The notes beneath the pieces are model-generated. The model had not been told where the DNA came from. It did not search any database and saw only the letters and a list, made by a program, of their open reading frames with translations. Shown here piece after piece: positions 34,136-46,445 of a stretch of 64,000 nucleotides of DNA. Position 1 is the stretch's first letter; each line of letters begins with the position of its first letter. Both the position numbers and the translations under genes were made by a program. Source of the DNA: Voacanga thouarsii. Taxonomy: Eukaryota; Streptophyta; Magnoliopsida; Gentianales; Apocynaceae. The stretch lies in the NCBI GenBank assembly GCA_026120185.1, contig JANUWF010003375.1, positions 3,476,736-3,540,735 of the forward strand, read 5' to 3'.

Positions 34136-36514
34136 GGTCTTTATAACTAGGTAATAGAAAATATAGAAGGAAATTACTTAATAACGACATGTTACAAACT
34201 CAAAACAATACTTATACAAGTCTTGAACAAATAAATGGTAACTAAAATCTGTAACAAATAAATACATCAGGATAAATCTTCCAAGCTCATGGTAGCACAA
34301 GTAAATTAACCTTCCAAGAAGGATTGACTTGAAGACATGTTATAAAAGGTGTGAGAAATATTTCCCAGTAAGTTATGTTTGTGCTCATGGTATTTCAGGA
34401 AAAAATAGTTCATGTATGCACGTTTTGAACAAGTCGTAACAAAAAGTCAGCAAGTCTAAAAATTTACCTTTAAACACTGAGTGGTGTTTAATCAGCATTT
34501 GTAAAGTAAAAATGCACAACTTGAAAAGAAATAACCATTCTAATAATGTAAACTATGAAGCCATGCATCACGAATGGACATGGCACCACACTTTGTGCAC
34601 CATGTCAAGAGAACAATCAAGATGCCACACATTGTGCATCATGACAAGAGAATGATTAGGATGACACACTTTGTTCATGCTAATACAAGGTGGGTGCACG
34701 ACCTACCGGGTGTGATACTCCTCCATCTCTACACCCAAATATACCAGTTGTCTATTTTGAAAATAAACAGTCCACCTAAACTATACTACTATCTTGGACC
34801 AGCTAGACCAACAAGAACTGTCGTCTTGTCTAGGTAGGGTTCACCCTTAAAAGGTGGCCTCCTACTAAAGGACTTTCCCAACCCTTTAAACATTAGTCCT
34901 AGTAGTCTACCCTTATTGAATACTCAATGTTATGTTTATTCCACTTGGAAAATGTAAAATTAATAAAGAGGTTTATTTGAAGTAACAATTATGATTTTCA
35001 AACAACTTTAGGTAAAATTTTGCTTAAGGAAAGTTTATTGTTTTCTTGGAAAATTGTTTTCTTGACAAAAAAATATTTTATTTTAGAAGAAGAAATATAT
35101 TGTCCATAATTGCATCTCAAGGTTCATCTTCCATGACAATCAGTGCATTAGACTGGCAGAAATGCATTTGTTCACAAACATCATTATGTAATGACTTACC
35201 TGATCTCTTGCTTTTCCTTGGTACAATAGCATTCGAAGATAGTTCATGGCAACCTAATCTCGCTTGGGGTAAATACAGGGTATAAGTCTAACATCCAGAC
35301 AACACTTGCCTTAAATAAATAACTCTTCGGTGCAACTGGCTACAACAGTATCTAGCTATGACAACAATGCCTTAAGCTTTTACACTAGTTGATAAAGTAT
35401 TTTATAAAATAAAATTACTCTAATAAGTTAAAATAAATAGGTGTTATAAATAAGTAATAAATAATAAATTCTAATATTAATTATTTGTTAACAAACAATA
35501 AATAATGAGTGATATTTTAAAAAATCCTAAATAATATTGGTAATAAATAATAAAAAATATTATTACAAATAATAACTAATATTAATAACAGAATATAAAT
35601 AATTTTAATAATAAATAATAAATAAAAATTATTAATAATAAATAAATTATTCTAATATAAATAATATTTATGAGTGTAAATAAAATTTTTGGTAAGGCTA
35701 ACTAATAATAATACGAATATAAAAGACATTTGATATTAATTAACTCCAACATATTATTATTTATATATAATGATGTTAAATAAAAATATTCTATTTATTT
35801 ATCGAATAAAATAAAAATATTTTAAATAATTATTAGTTTAAAAAATATTTGTGTTCACTGAAATTAGTCAATTAAATTAAATAATAATATTAATTATATT
35901 AATAATAATAATGATAGTAAGAATAATACGAAAAATAATAAAAGTACTTCTTACAATAATTTTTAATGACTATAGCCAAATACTAGAGAAAATTTATATA
36001 CATAGTCATACACACATGGATCAAATAAATAACATGTTGATTTATCTAAAAATAGGCATGTATTAACATACATCACAACAAGGGTGATATTCTCTAGCCA
36101 TAATATTATTTAAGGATTTATTGGAAAATATAACATCATGAAGGAATAATCAACAATGATGGTTTAATGTCTATCATACACCAAACATCCATAAAGCTCT
36201 TAATCATAATGAACATACAATGATCTTAAAGCATAATCCATACTTCATGAGTCACAACATTCATTCAAAGCTTCATGACTTAAATCTATTCCCTTCACCC
36301 ACTTACATATCTCCAACCCCACATTATTCAATCAACCTATCAAATCCATCATCTAAGAGCCTTGAGTTTGAGAATTTAAAGAGGAGATCAAGAAAGAAAT
36401 ATTTGTTTGATGATCGTTAGTTGAAGATGTCGCCTTGTCCAATGAAGGTCCTTGAGGTCTTGAGGAGTCCTTCCTTGATTGAAGTGTGTTCAAGAATGGC
36501 CATCAATGATTTGG

Positions 36515-36560
<46 letters not shown>
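36515..36560 (+). repeat. (GA)n microsatellite in G2 3' LTR
   Basis: About 22 GA units. The 5' LTR has a longer GA run followed by GT at the same place (45131-45217). Confidence 0.95.
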
Positions 36561-36563
<3 letters not shown>

Positions 36564-37886
36564 GGATGATTATGAAATGGTGATGATGAGATGAAGAAGG
36601 TCCAAGATGTTTAAATTTACATTCTTGATGTTCTTCTTGTTCTTGACCTAAAACTGTGTTTGATCCGAATAGAAGATCAAATTTGGTGTTTTTAGTGTTA
36701 TGGAGTAGCCTATGAGTGAGTATGGACCGAATCCTAGTTGGTTTGAAGGTTCGTGGAGTGATTTGGGATGAATAGAGGTGATTGAAGGTTGAAGAAGCTT
36801 AGTATTTGTTCTTGGTGTTCTTGGTGTTTTTGAGAGGAAATTGAGAGAGAGTATTTCGTGCGTGTCTTGTGAATGTTGCCGAATGGCCTAGCTAAGGGAA
36901 AGGATTTTGGTTATCCAAGAAAATGAGATAGAGTTTATGCTTTTTTCAAATTTCAAATTGAGGGAGATGTTTGAGGTAAAAAATATCTTAATGGTGTTTA
37001 CTCCTTGAAGGTTTCTTGTCCTACAATGGTGAATGGCTAAACTAGCTACGATTTGATCATGGAATGAAGAATTGTTCAGCTTTGTAGCTGGCCAAAAATG
37101 GCTGTGAAATAGTAGAGAAATTTCTGGTCTAATCCTTTGGCTAGATGAGTGTTTAATGGAAGAAAAATCTGGAATGTAATTTTCAATTTTGAAAAGTTTT
37201 GAATGGTGTAAAGATAGGAGTGTTTTGAGGTGTGTTAATAGAGTCCTAATGACCAAGGTAGATGAAGAAGCTAAGGTGTTCTATCCATGGCTGTAACATG
37301 GCCGAAAATATGAAGACGGATAATGAAGAAATTGGTTCTTGCTTTAGATAGGCAAATCTGGAAAAAAATTTCTAGAATTTAAGTTTAAGAACTCTCAGGA
37401 TTTGAAATGATTTTAAGTAGAATTTTTGGACTACTTTGACTAGGATTTGCAGCTGGAATTTAGGAGTGTTTGATAGTTCATGAGTGGTGGTTTTCCAGCC
37501 ACCATCTTGGACAAGAAACAGGAAAGTTTCAGGTGTTCTTGTGCCCAAATTTATGGCTCAATATTCATGTTCAAAGCTTGGTTGTTTGCTTGAAATTTAT
37601 CTGGTTTGGTATTGCTTGTACAAGCTGGAAATTCAATGGTGTTTTCAGCTTTCACCTTACACAAGGTGATTTTCTTTACAAGAATTAGGTAGGGAATGGT
37701 TGCAGAAATTTTTGAAAACCAGCCATGAAGAATTTCTAGAAAATTTTCCAAATTTTAACCAAAACAAGAACAAGAAGACAATGAAGTTCTTGGAAAAATA
37801 GATATGGTGATTTAATTGAAAATCTTCTGCTATTTTTCCTCCACAGTTTCGGTCATCCTCCTATCCCCCAAGAGCTGGAATTTTCA

Positions 37887-38752
37887 AAACTTCAAGCAAG
37901 GAATTATCCAAGACTTTTTATAGATATTGAAATGAATTAAAGAAATAAGAGTAGGTTAAATTTGAATAAGTTAAGATAAGGCTTGCAAGAATAATTGTGA
38001 CAAAAATTCTTCTAGAATTCTTTTTAGGATAAGATCACATGGTTACGACATTATCGTTGTGTCTTCCCTAAGACAACATTCCTTGCTTTAAGGAATGTAT
38101 TTCGAAACTTCAAGCAAGGAATTATCCAAGACTTTTTATAGATATTGAAATGAATTAAATAAATAAGAGTAGGTTAAATTTGAATAGGTTAAGATAAGGC
38201 TTGCAAGAATAATTGTAACAAAAATTCTTCTAGAATTCTTTTTAGGACAAGATCACATGGTTACGATATTATCGTTGTTCCTTTCCTAAGACAACATTCC
38301 TTGCTTTAAGGAATGTACTTCGAAACTTCAAGCAAGGAATTATCCAAGACTTTTTATAGACATTGAAATGAATTAAAGAAATAAGAGTAGGTAAAATTTG
38401 AATAGGTTAAGATAAGACTTGCAAGAATAATTGTGAGAAAAATTCTTCTAGAATTCTTTTTAGGACAAGATCACATGGTTACGACATTATCGTTGTGCCT
38501 TCCCTAAGACAACATTCCTTGCTTTAAGGAATGTATTTCGAAACTTCAAGCAAGGAGTTATCCAAGACATTTTATAGATATTGAACTGAATTAAAGAAAT
38601 AAGAGTAGGTTAAATTTTAATAGGTTAAGATAATGCTTGCAAGAATAATTGTGACAAAAATTCTTCTAGAATTCTTTTTAGGACAAGATCACATGGTTAC
38701 GACATTATCGTTATGCCTTCCCTAAGACAACATTCCTTGCTTTAAGGAATGT
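37887..38752 (+). repeat. Four tandem copies of a 218-bp unit in G2 3' LTR
   Basis: Copies start AAACTTCAAGCAAGG at 37887, 38105, 38323 and 38541, an exact 218-bp period; the last copy is slightly short. Each unit contains CATTCCTTGCTTTAAGGAATG-type and AATTCTTCTAGAATTC palindromes. Copies differ by only a few bases. The 5' LTR of the same element has one copy (45873-46085). Confidence 0.95.
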
Positions 38753-38805
38753 AAGAAAAAGGAAAATTCAAACATTGGTTAAGATAATTATGAATAAAAC
38801 TTAGG

Positions 38806-38875
38806 TGATGGGATTTGAACTTAAGACCTTTGAGATTAAATCACAAAGCTCTAACCACTTAATCACACTGACTCT
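38806..38875 (-). other. tRNA-like sequence with A and B boxes in G2 3' LTR
   Basis: On the minus strand TGATTAAGTGGTTAGAG (38849-38865) resembles an A box, and TAAGTTCAAATCCC (38810-38823) resembles a B box (consensus GGTTCRANTCC). CTTTG/CAAAG between them can form an anticodon-arm-like stem. It begins about 240 bases from the LTR sense start. Confidence 0.65.
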
Positions 38876-39114
38876 TGTTCTTATTTTCCTAACCAAATTC
38901 TCTTCTTATCTAAGCCTCAAGCCATGTTCCTATTTCGACCTCAATCAAATTTACCTTTTTACTCTTACTACTCAACATGCATAAATAAATTATATAACCC
39001 ATATACTACAATTCTAAGGCACGCGAAATCATTCAAGAAATATATTTCATGCAAGATGATATGATATGCACCCCATCCATCTAACTCTAGGGTAGGTTTT
39101 CATGGGGTTTTACA

Positions 39115-39129
39115 TCCTCCCCTCCTTAG
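39115..39129 (-). promoter_or_regulatory. Polypurine tract of G2
   Basis: The minus strand reads CTAAGGAGGGGAGGA directly before the LTR start TGTAAAACCCC. It overlaps the end of the chromodomain reading frame. Confidence 0.85.
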
Positions 39130-41340
39130 ATGAATTTCATCCCGAAATTCAGAGCATACCTTTCTCTCAAGTCGGGATATTTCTATTTCATCAATTCTTT
39201 TACTTCCCATGTGGCATCTTATGTGCTGGCATGCTGAATTTCAAATCAAAACCCATAGTTATTTGGAACTTTACCCAAGACTACAGCGTAGACCTCGAGT
39301 CTCGGTCAGAGGCGTACTTGATGGTACTTCATGCAACTTTACTATTTCCTAGACATGTGTGTAAGCTAACCTTTTCATAAAGTCCCTTACACTTACAAGG
39401 ATAAAGTGCACTGTCTTTGTTAGTCGATTAACTACTATCCAAATGGCTTCTTTTTGGGTCTTTAACATAGGCAAGTTGGTGATAAATTCCATCACTACCA
39501 CCCCATATTTCTATTTTGGTATTGGCTTTGGTTGTAATAATCCAATTGGCTTCTTAGGTATCGTGATGCTCTCATAACACTTTCAGCTTTGGTATCTACT
39601 TATATTGAAGAGTCTTGATGCTTCAATTTAGACTCTTAATAAGCTTTTCTATGTAACCCAAATCAGGTTACAATAGTAAAGGCTCGTCGTTAAAACATAT
39701 TTCAGATTAGGATCATACATCTTTATCTTTGATATATGAAACATGCCTCATAATCTCAATAAAATGTCTAGCAAGCCCAATCTATAGACGACAATTCCAC
39801 CATTCTCTTGCTATCATTCATATAGCTCTTCTACTGACTCCGAGTCGTCTTCAGTCTTTCTCTTGTTACTTTTGCCTTGTCTGCCTTTTCTTGAACACGA
39901 GTTTCACAAGATTTGATAATATGCCTATCTTCCATTTACCCCTATTATAATGGTACTTGACGTGTCTGACTTTGTAATGCTTCATATAGTGCCAAACCAA
40001 TAGAAGATCGGTAATTACTGTTGTAGGCCTACTAGCATGCGACACACTTTCAGTCTTTTTTATCAACAAGGTCTGGTATACATGCCCTAAACACGTCCTT
40101 TAGTATTTGAATAAGTCTTTCTGACTGGCTATCAATTTTGGAGGATATGCTACAGTACAGAACTTCCAAGTTGATCTTTTTATCTCTAGGAACTTAGTCT
40201 AAAATCTTGTAGCGAACAAAGAATCCCATTTAGATACAATACTCGATGACATCCCATGCGACCTATATCTTGGCTAGGACAACCTTAAAACTGCCCCTAA
40301 TTACCTCTCATCCTAGAAATAGAACTATGCTCAACTACAATTGCACTTTTCAAACTTAATAGAAATTTATGTTGTCTCCGCTTTCTAACACCAATTTCAT
40401 TTGTTCGATATCTGTCATGGCATTTAAAAAACATTTAGTATTGTCTATAAAGTCACCACAAAATTATCAAAGAAGGATTGAAAGCTTATGCATCTACTCC
40501 ACCTACATTAGAGTCTTTGTCAATCAGTATGACATCAGCACCTATCATTAGTACCTATTTCCAATGTTAGTCGCAATCTCAAGTATATCTTCTTCTCAAA
40601 TTCATAGTTAATAATATCCTTATCTCAAGTCTAACTTAGGAGTAACCATATATATCTTTGATGACCAAACTATCTAATATTCTTTGGTCTATGCATAGCT
40701 TTGAAATTTTAACCTTTTCTTATACCATTACCACTCGGTCTCACAAGCTACAACACCAGGCTAGATATCTTTAGGACTCTTTCAACAGTAGTTTATGAAC
40801 CTTCGCTCCAAGCATTATGTTGTACACTTCCTTCACCTTACCTCTTCTAAAATTTAATCATACCCATCTGATCCATAAAGATGTATTATTCTATCTTTAT
40901 AACCAACTTAACTCCTTGCTTTGACCATCATTCCAAGCCAAATATGCTACCATAATTGTCAAAGAAAATAAGTCAGATTCCAGATAAATTTTACTTCTTC
41001 AGCTAAAATTTCATCTCTCGGATCAAACATATAGATCCTTACTTCCTTGCATGATGAAGGATGCTTTACCAACTAATAAAAAAACTATAACTATTTACAG
41101 TTGATAAATTCGTCTCTTATGGTCAAGTTTATCACTACTCAAACGAATAGTACACCACACAATATATATATGCTATACAGAATAAATATCAAAGAGCATA
41201 TTTTTTAAGGAGAAATAAAGAATTAACCTGGCACCATAGCTGCATCCGATCTCACATCCTCTCTACTCAACCAACTTGGTCATCATCTAGGGCTTTAACT
41301 TTTTTCCCCTAATAACTATACTTCTCTAGCTGGCTGAATT
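39130..41340 (-). pseudogene. Degenerate pol of G2: RT, RNase H, integrase, chromodomain
   Basis: Read on the minus strand. RT remnants near 40550-40720 show KLCIDQRILDSLVIKD, in place of the usual RMCIDYRELNKVTIKN. The integrase core at 39400-39510 shows MEFITNLPMLKTQK and IVVNRLTKTVHFI. A chromodomain-like DATWEVKELMK with an in-frame TAG, then KYPDLRERYAL, lies at about 39130-39225. Protease and RNase H are not clearly visible. The whole is full of stops and probably has internal deletions (2.2 kb against the usual 3 kb or more). Confidence 0.7.
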
Positions 41341-41357
41341 CAACGGTAGGGTCTTAG

Positions 41358-41531
41358 TCAGGCCTGTCCAATTGTCACCTTAGAAGATCCCTCAGGTTTT
41401 ATCTCTTGCTCTTCTTCATGCTCTTTTCTCACATTTGACTGGGAGTGCTCTGCCAGCTTGTCTTCAGGAGTTGAAGGTTTTCTGACATGACCAGTTTTGC
41501 CACTTCCTGCAATTTTACGTCTAGGTGCCAT
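41358..41531 (-). pseudogene. Basic N-terminal gag-like fragment of G2
   Basis: A 57-codon frame starts ATG (41529-41531) with MAPRRKIAGSGKTGHVRK, then becomes rich in Glu and Lys and ends at TGA (41358-41360). Position after the leader and before pol, and the Arg/Lys-rich start, fit the beginning of gag. No capsid motif follows in frame, so identity is inferred from place. Confidence 0.5.
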
Positions 41532-42019
41532 CTTCGATCATCATCACCACAATTATAGGTCAACAAATGCATACATAAGAATGCAAACATATAATGCAAA
41601 GATAACATTTATAACTTTTGCTCACTTATTGAACATATAAGAGTATTTTTTTTTTCTTTTTGAAAGAAGTGAAAAACTTAAAAGCTTTATTCAAAATAAA
41701 TCATACTTTAACACAAAGAAATTAGATATCACAGATGATACTTCTATAGGAATCAAATACTCATAGATAAGAAAGTATATAAGGCTATAAAGTCAACAAA
41801 CAGATTCCCTAATCAATAAATTGCTCACAAATCTACAAAGTCTTCTCGCTGCTCTAGTTGTCACTCAAGTAGTTGGAAATAGATTCTTCGAACCATCCTT
41901 CTCTTCTCTTCATGCAGTCTATTCCCAATTTGAAACTAAGTGTACAACCATTAGTTCCACTCTTCCTAAGACTTTCCTCCACCTTCCTATATCCCTTGTC
42001 CTTCACCCCTAAGACTGAC

Positions 42020-42641
42020 TCCCGAACTGCTCTTATACCCAGGGTGAGTCTATCATTTTGATTGGGACCCTCATCACTAGACTCCTCAAAGTTACCACCA
42101 AAAGGGGTAATGTCAAACTCTCCTATTGATAGAGAGGCACAACTGCCTCTTTCTCCTCCTCCTTATTGGACTCTTCCATCCCCCCTTCTATTTCACTATC
42201 AAAATCATCCGTCTATTCTCCTCCTTCATCGTCAGTATCACTTAGTTCCTCACCTCCCTCACCCTCAGCATCACCCATCTCCTCTCTTCCCTCTATACCT
42301 AAGTTTAGATCAGGAGATTCCTCCTCAGCCTTGCTATCTGAGACTAAAATAACCATTGGTATGGGAGGGTCTACCGCCTGCACATTCTCAACACCTTCTT
42401 CCTACTCAGATAACTCTAGTTCAGCAACCTTAATCTCTATCTTCTCTTCCTTACCGTCATTAGGCACAATCAGGTTGGAAAAAAAATCAATCTTCATCTC
42501 ACTATCACCACTTTCTAACTCAAACCAATCTGACCCAGGTTCAAGTTCCATACCCGAAGAGGATAGGTCCACTACAAGAATTGGAACAGGTAATCTACCC
42601 ACACACGAAAGGCCAGTCTCAGGTAAACAAACAGAACACAT
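42020..42641 (-). pseudogene. Acidic reading frame between G2 5' LTR and gag
   Basis: From ATG at 42639-42641, one frame runs over 170 codons with only three stops, all TAG (42402-42404, 42213-42215, 42123-42125). It is strongly acidic, with runs such as EGEGGEELSDTDDEGGE and EESNKEEEKEA, and no basic domain. Constant frame and amino-acid bias across the stops suggest a once-coding sequence rather than chance. I recognise no domain. An extra ORF before gag is known in Tat/Ogre elements but is not usual for chromoviruses. Confidence 0.5.
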
Positions 42642-42712
42642 AGATTAGTATTAGAGATTATAAAACTTAATTAAAAAAAAATCCAAAGAGTGCCAATAGC
42701 TGCCTAAACCAA

Positions 42713-42727
42713 GGCTCCGATACCACT
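42713..42727 (-). promoter_or_regulatory. Primer-binding site of G2
   Basis: The minus strand reads AGTGGTATCGGAGCC beside the LTR end. It has one difference from the tRNA-Met complement TGGTATCAGAGC. Confidence 0.85.
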
Positions 42728-45128
42728 TGTAATACCCTGCTACCTATGTACCCCAAAAGGGGTGGGGATGTCACCCCATCCTTAGGATAAATTGTCTTTA
42801 TAACTTGGTAATTAAAAACATAGAAGGAATTAACTTAATAACGGATTTATTACAATCCCAAAATAATACTTAAACAAGTCTTAAACAAATAGATGGTAAC
42901 TAAAATATTTAACAAATAAATACATTAGGATAAGTCTTCAAAGTTCATGGCAACATAAGTAAAACTACCTTCCAAGCAGGATCGACCTGAAGACATGATA
43001 TAAAAGGTGTGAGAAATATTTTCCAGTAAGTCATGTATGTGCTCATGGTATTTTAGGAAAAACAGTTCATGTATGCAAGTTTTGAACAAGTCATAACAAA
43101 AATTCTGCAAGTCCAAAAATTTACCTTTGAACACTGAGTGGTGTTTTATCAACATTGGTAAAGTAAAAATCCTCAACTTGAAAAGAAATAACCACTATAA
43201 TAAAGTTGACTATGAAGCCATGTATCATGAATGGACATGGCACCACACTTTGTGCACTATGTCAAGAGAACGGTCAGGATACCACCATTTGTGCATATGG
43301 CAAGAGAATGATTAGGATGCCACATTTTGTGCATGCTGAGACAAGGTGGGTGTACGGCCCATCGAGTAAGATACTCCTCCATCTCTACTCCCAAACTTAC
43401 CGATTGTCCACTTCGGAAATAAAAAGTGCACCTGAACTGTACTGCCAGCTCGGACCGGCCTGACCAACAAGAACTGTCGTCTTGTCTAGGAAGGATTCAC
43501 CCCTCAGAGGTGGCCTCCTACTGAGGGACTTACCCAACTCTTCAAAGACTTGTCCTAGTAGTGTTCCTTTATTGAGTAATCAATGTTATGTTTATTCCAC
43601 TTGAAAAATGTAAAATCAATGAAGATCTTTCTTTGAAGTAGCAATTATAGTTTTCAAACAACTTTAGGTAAAATTTTGTTTACATAAATTTTGTTGTTTT
43701 TCTTGAAAAATTGTTTTCTTGTCAAAAATTATTTTATTTTAGATGAAGGAATATATTGTCCATAATTGCATCTCAAGGTACGTCTTCCACGAGAATCAGT
43801 GCATTCGACTTGCAGAAATGCATTTGTTCACAAATATCATTATGCAAGGACTTTCCTGATCTCTTGCTTTTCCTTAATACAATAGCATTCTATGATAGTT
43901 CAAGGCAACCTAACCCCGCTTGGGGTAAATACAGGGTATACGTCCAACATCTAGACAACACTTGCCTTAAATAAATAACTCTTAGGTTCAACTAGCTATA
44001 ACAACATCTAGCTATGACACAATGCCTTAAGTTTTAATACTTGTTGATAAAGTATTTTATAAAATAAAATTAATCTGATAAGTTAAAATAAATAGGTGTT
44101 ATAAATAAGTAATAAATAATAAATTCTAATATTAACTATTTATTAAGAAATAATAAATAATGAGTAATATTGATAATAAATCCTAAATAATAATACATAA
44201 TAAATAATATTATTACAAAAAATAAGTAATATTAATAATAGATTATATATAACTCTAATAATAAATAATAAATAAATTATTTTAATATAAATAATATTTA
44301 TAAGTGTAAAAAAAAGTTTTGGTAAGGCTAACTAATAATAATACGAATATAAAAAAACATTTGGTCTTAATTAATTCCAATATATAACTATTTATATATA
44401 ATATTGTTTAATAAAAATATTCTACTTATTTATCTAATAAAATAACAATATTTTAAATAATTATTAGTTTCGAAAATATTTGTGTTCACCAAAATTAGTT
44501 AATTAAATTAAACAATAATAATAATGATAGTAAGAATAACACTAAAAATAATAAAAGTAGTTCTTACAATAATTTTTAATGACTATAGTGAAATACAAGA
44601 GAAAATTTATACACATATTCATACACACACGAATATAAGAAATAGCATGTTGATTTATCCAAAAATAGGCTAGTATGAACATACATCACAACAAGGGTGA
44701 TATTTTACTAGCCATAATATTATTTATGGATTTATTGAAAAATATAACATCATGAAGGCATAATCAACAATGATGGTTTAATGTCCATCATACATCAAAC
44801 ACCCATAAAGCTCTTAATCATAATGAACATAAAATGATCTTAAAGCATAATCCATACTTCACGAGTCACAACATTCATTCAATTCTTTATGTCTTAAATC
44901 TATTCCTTTCACCCACATACATATCTCCAACCCTACATTATTCAATCAACCTATAAAATCCATCATCTAAGAGCCTTGAGTTTGAGAATTTAAAGAGGAG
45001 ATCAAGAAAGAAATACTTGTTTGATGACCGTCAATTGAAGATGTTGCCTTGTCCAATGAAGGTTCTTGAGTGCTTGAGGAGTCCTTCCTTGACTGAAGTG
45101 TGTTCAAGAATGGCCATCAATGATTCGG

Positions 45129-45130
<2 letters not shown>

Positions 45131-45217
<87 letters not shown>
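45131..45217 (+). repeat. (GA)n(GT)n compound microsatellite in G2 5' LTR
   Basis: About 27 GA units pass directly into about 16 GT units. The 3' LTR has only GA. Confidence 0.96.
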
Positions 45218-45218
<1 letters not shown>

Positions 45219-46139
45219 TTAGGATGATTATGAAATGGTGATGATAAGATGAACAAGGTCCAAGATGTTTAAATTTACCACCTTGATGTTTTTCTTGTTC
45301 TTGACCAAAAAGTGCATTTGATCTGAATGGAAGATCAACAATGGTGCTTTTAGTGTTATAGAGTGTCCTATGAGTGAGTATGGACTAAATCTTTGTTGGT
45401 TTGAAGGTTCTTGGAGTGATTTGGGATGAATATAGGTAATTGAAGGTTGAAGAAGCTTAGTGTGTGTTCTTGGTGTTTTTAAAAGGAACTTGAGAGAAAG
45501 TGTTTTGTGTGTGTCTTGTGAATGATGGCCGAATGGCCTAGCTGGGGGAAAGGATTTCAGCTTGGTTGTTTACTGGAAATTTTTCTGGTTTGGTATAGCT
45601 TGTACAAGCTGCAAAAGTCCAAGGTGTTTTCAGCTTTCATCTTACATAAGATGATTGGTTCTTTGTAAAAATTTGGTATGGAAAGGTTGCTGAAATTTTT
45701 GAAAACCAGCCATGAAGAATTTTGGAAAATTTTCCAAATTTTAACCAAAACAAGAACAAGAAGACAATGAAGTTCTTGGAAGAATAGCTATGGTGATTTA
45801 ATTGAAAACCTCTTGCTATTTTTCCTCCCCAGTTTTAGTCACCCTCCTATCCCCCAAGAGCTAAAATTTTCGAAACTTCAAGCAAGGAATTATCCAATAC
45901 TTTTTATAGATATTGAAATGAATTAAAGAAATAAGAGTAGTTTAAATTTGAATAGGTTAGGACATGGCTTGCAAGAATAATTGTGACAAAAATTCTTCTA
46001 GAATTCTTTTTAGGACAAGATCACATGGTTAAGACATTATCATTGTGCCCACCCTAAGACAACATTCCTAGCTTTAAGGAATGTAAGAAAAGGGAAAATT
46101 CAAACTTTGGTTAAGATAATTATGAATAAGACTTAGGTG

Positions 46140-46200
46140 ATAGGATTTAAACTTATGATCTTAGAGATTAAATCACATAGTTTTTACTACTTAACCACGC
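46140..46200 (-). other. Decayed tRNA-like sequence in G2 5' LTR
   Basis: TGGTTAAGTAGTAAAAA (46181-46197) and TAAGTTTAAATCCT (46142-46155) on the minus strand are degraded versions of the A and B boxes seen in the 3' LTR. Confidence 0.5.
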
Positions 46201-46445
46201 TAACTCTTATTCTTATTTTCCCAACCAAATTCTATTTTTATCTAAGCCTCAAGCCATCTTCTTGTTCCGACCTCAATCAAAATTACCTTTTTACTCTTAC
46301 TACTCTACAAGCATAAATAAACTATATAACTCTACCATTCTAAGGCACACGAAATCATTCAAGAAATATATTTCATGCAAGATGATATGATATGAACCCC
46401 TATACTCTAACTCCAGGGTAGGTTTAGGTGGGGTTTTACATACCA

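Larger units (their letters stand above)
34071..39114 (-). mobile_element. G2 3' LTR, 5.04 kb
   Basis: It begins TGTAACGCCCC and ends GGGGTTTTACA at the polypurine tract. It is 1.33 kb longer than the 5' LTR because it has four rather than one copy of a 218-bp unit and keeps about 670 bp (36904-37570) that the 5' LTR lacks. It contains a (GA)n run, the tRNA-like sequence and the U5 stem-loop. ORFs inside are antisense or short. Confidence 0.9.
34071..46440 (-). mobile_element. Ty3/gypsy chromovirus G2 with giant LTRs
   Basis: This 12.4-kb element sits in the C4 3' LTR. Flanks are GACCC (34066-34070) and TACCA (46441-46445). The uninterrupted LTR at 53.7 kb has TACCC there, so each copy carries one change. 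Minus-strand order: 5' LTR 42728-46440, primer site, acidic frame, gag start, degenerate pol, chromodomain, polypurine tract, 3' LTR 34071-39114. The interior is only 3.6 kb, so pol is partly deleted. LTRs make up about 70 percent of the element. Confidence 0.9.
42728..46440 (-). mobile_element. G2 5' LTR, 3.71 kb
   Basis: It starts TGTAATACCCTG and ends GGGGTTTTACA. It is colinear with the 3' LTR except for one 218-bp unit instead of four and a deletion joining 45556 to 45557 relative to 36904-37570. A microsatellite at 45131-45217 changes from GA to GT. The tRNA-like sequence at 46140-46200 is more decayed than in the 3' LTR. Confidence 0.9.

Noticed and set aside
37887..38752. CRISPR-like or satellite array
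   Set aside because: Four direct 218-bp copies without unique spacers, inside an LTR of a plant retrotransposon; a local tandem duplication explains it. A satellite origin remains only a possibility.
42166..42648. 160-codon Ser/Pro-rich ORF on the + strand
   Set aside because: It is the complement of the acidic minus-strand frame in G2 (Glu/Asp codons read in reverse give Ser/Leu/Pro), and lies antisense to the element.
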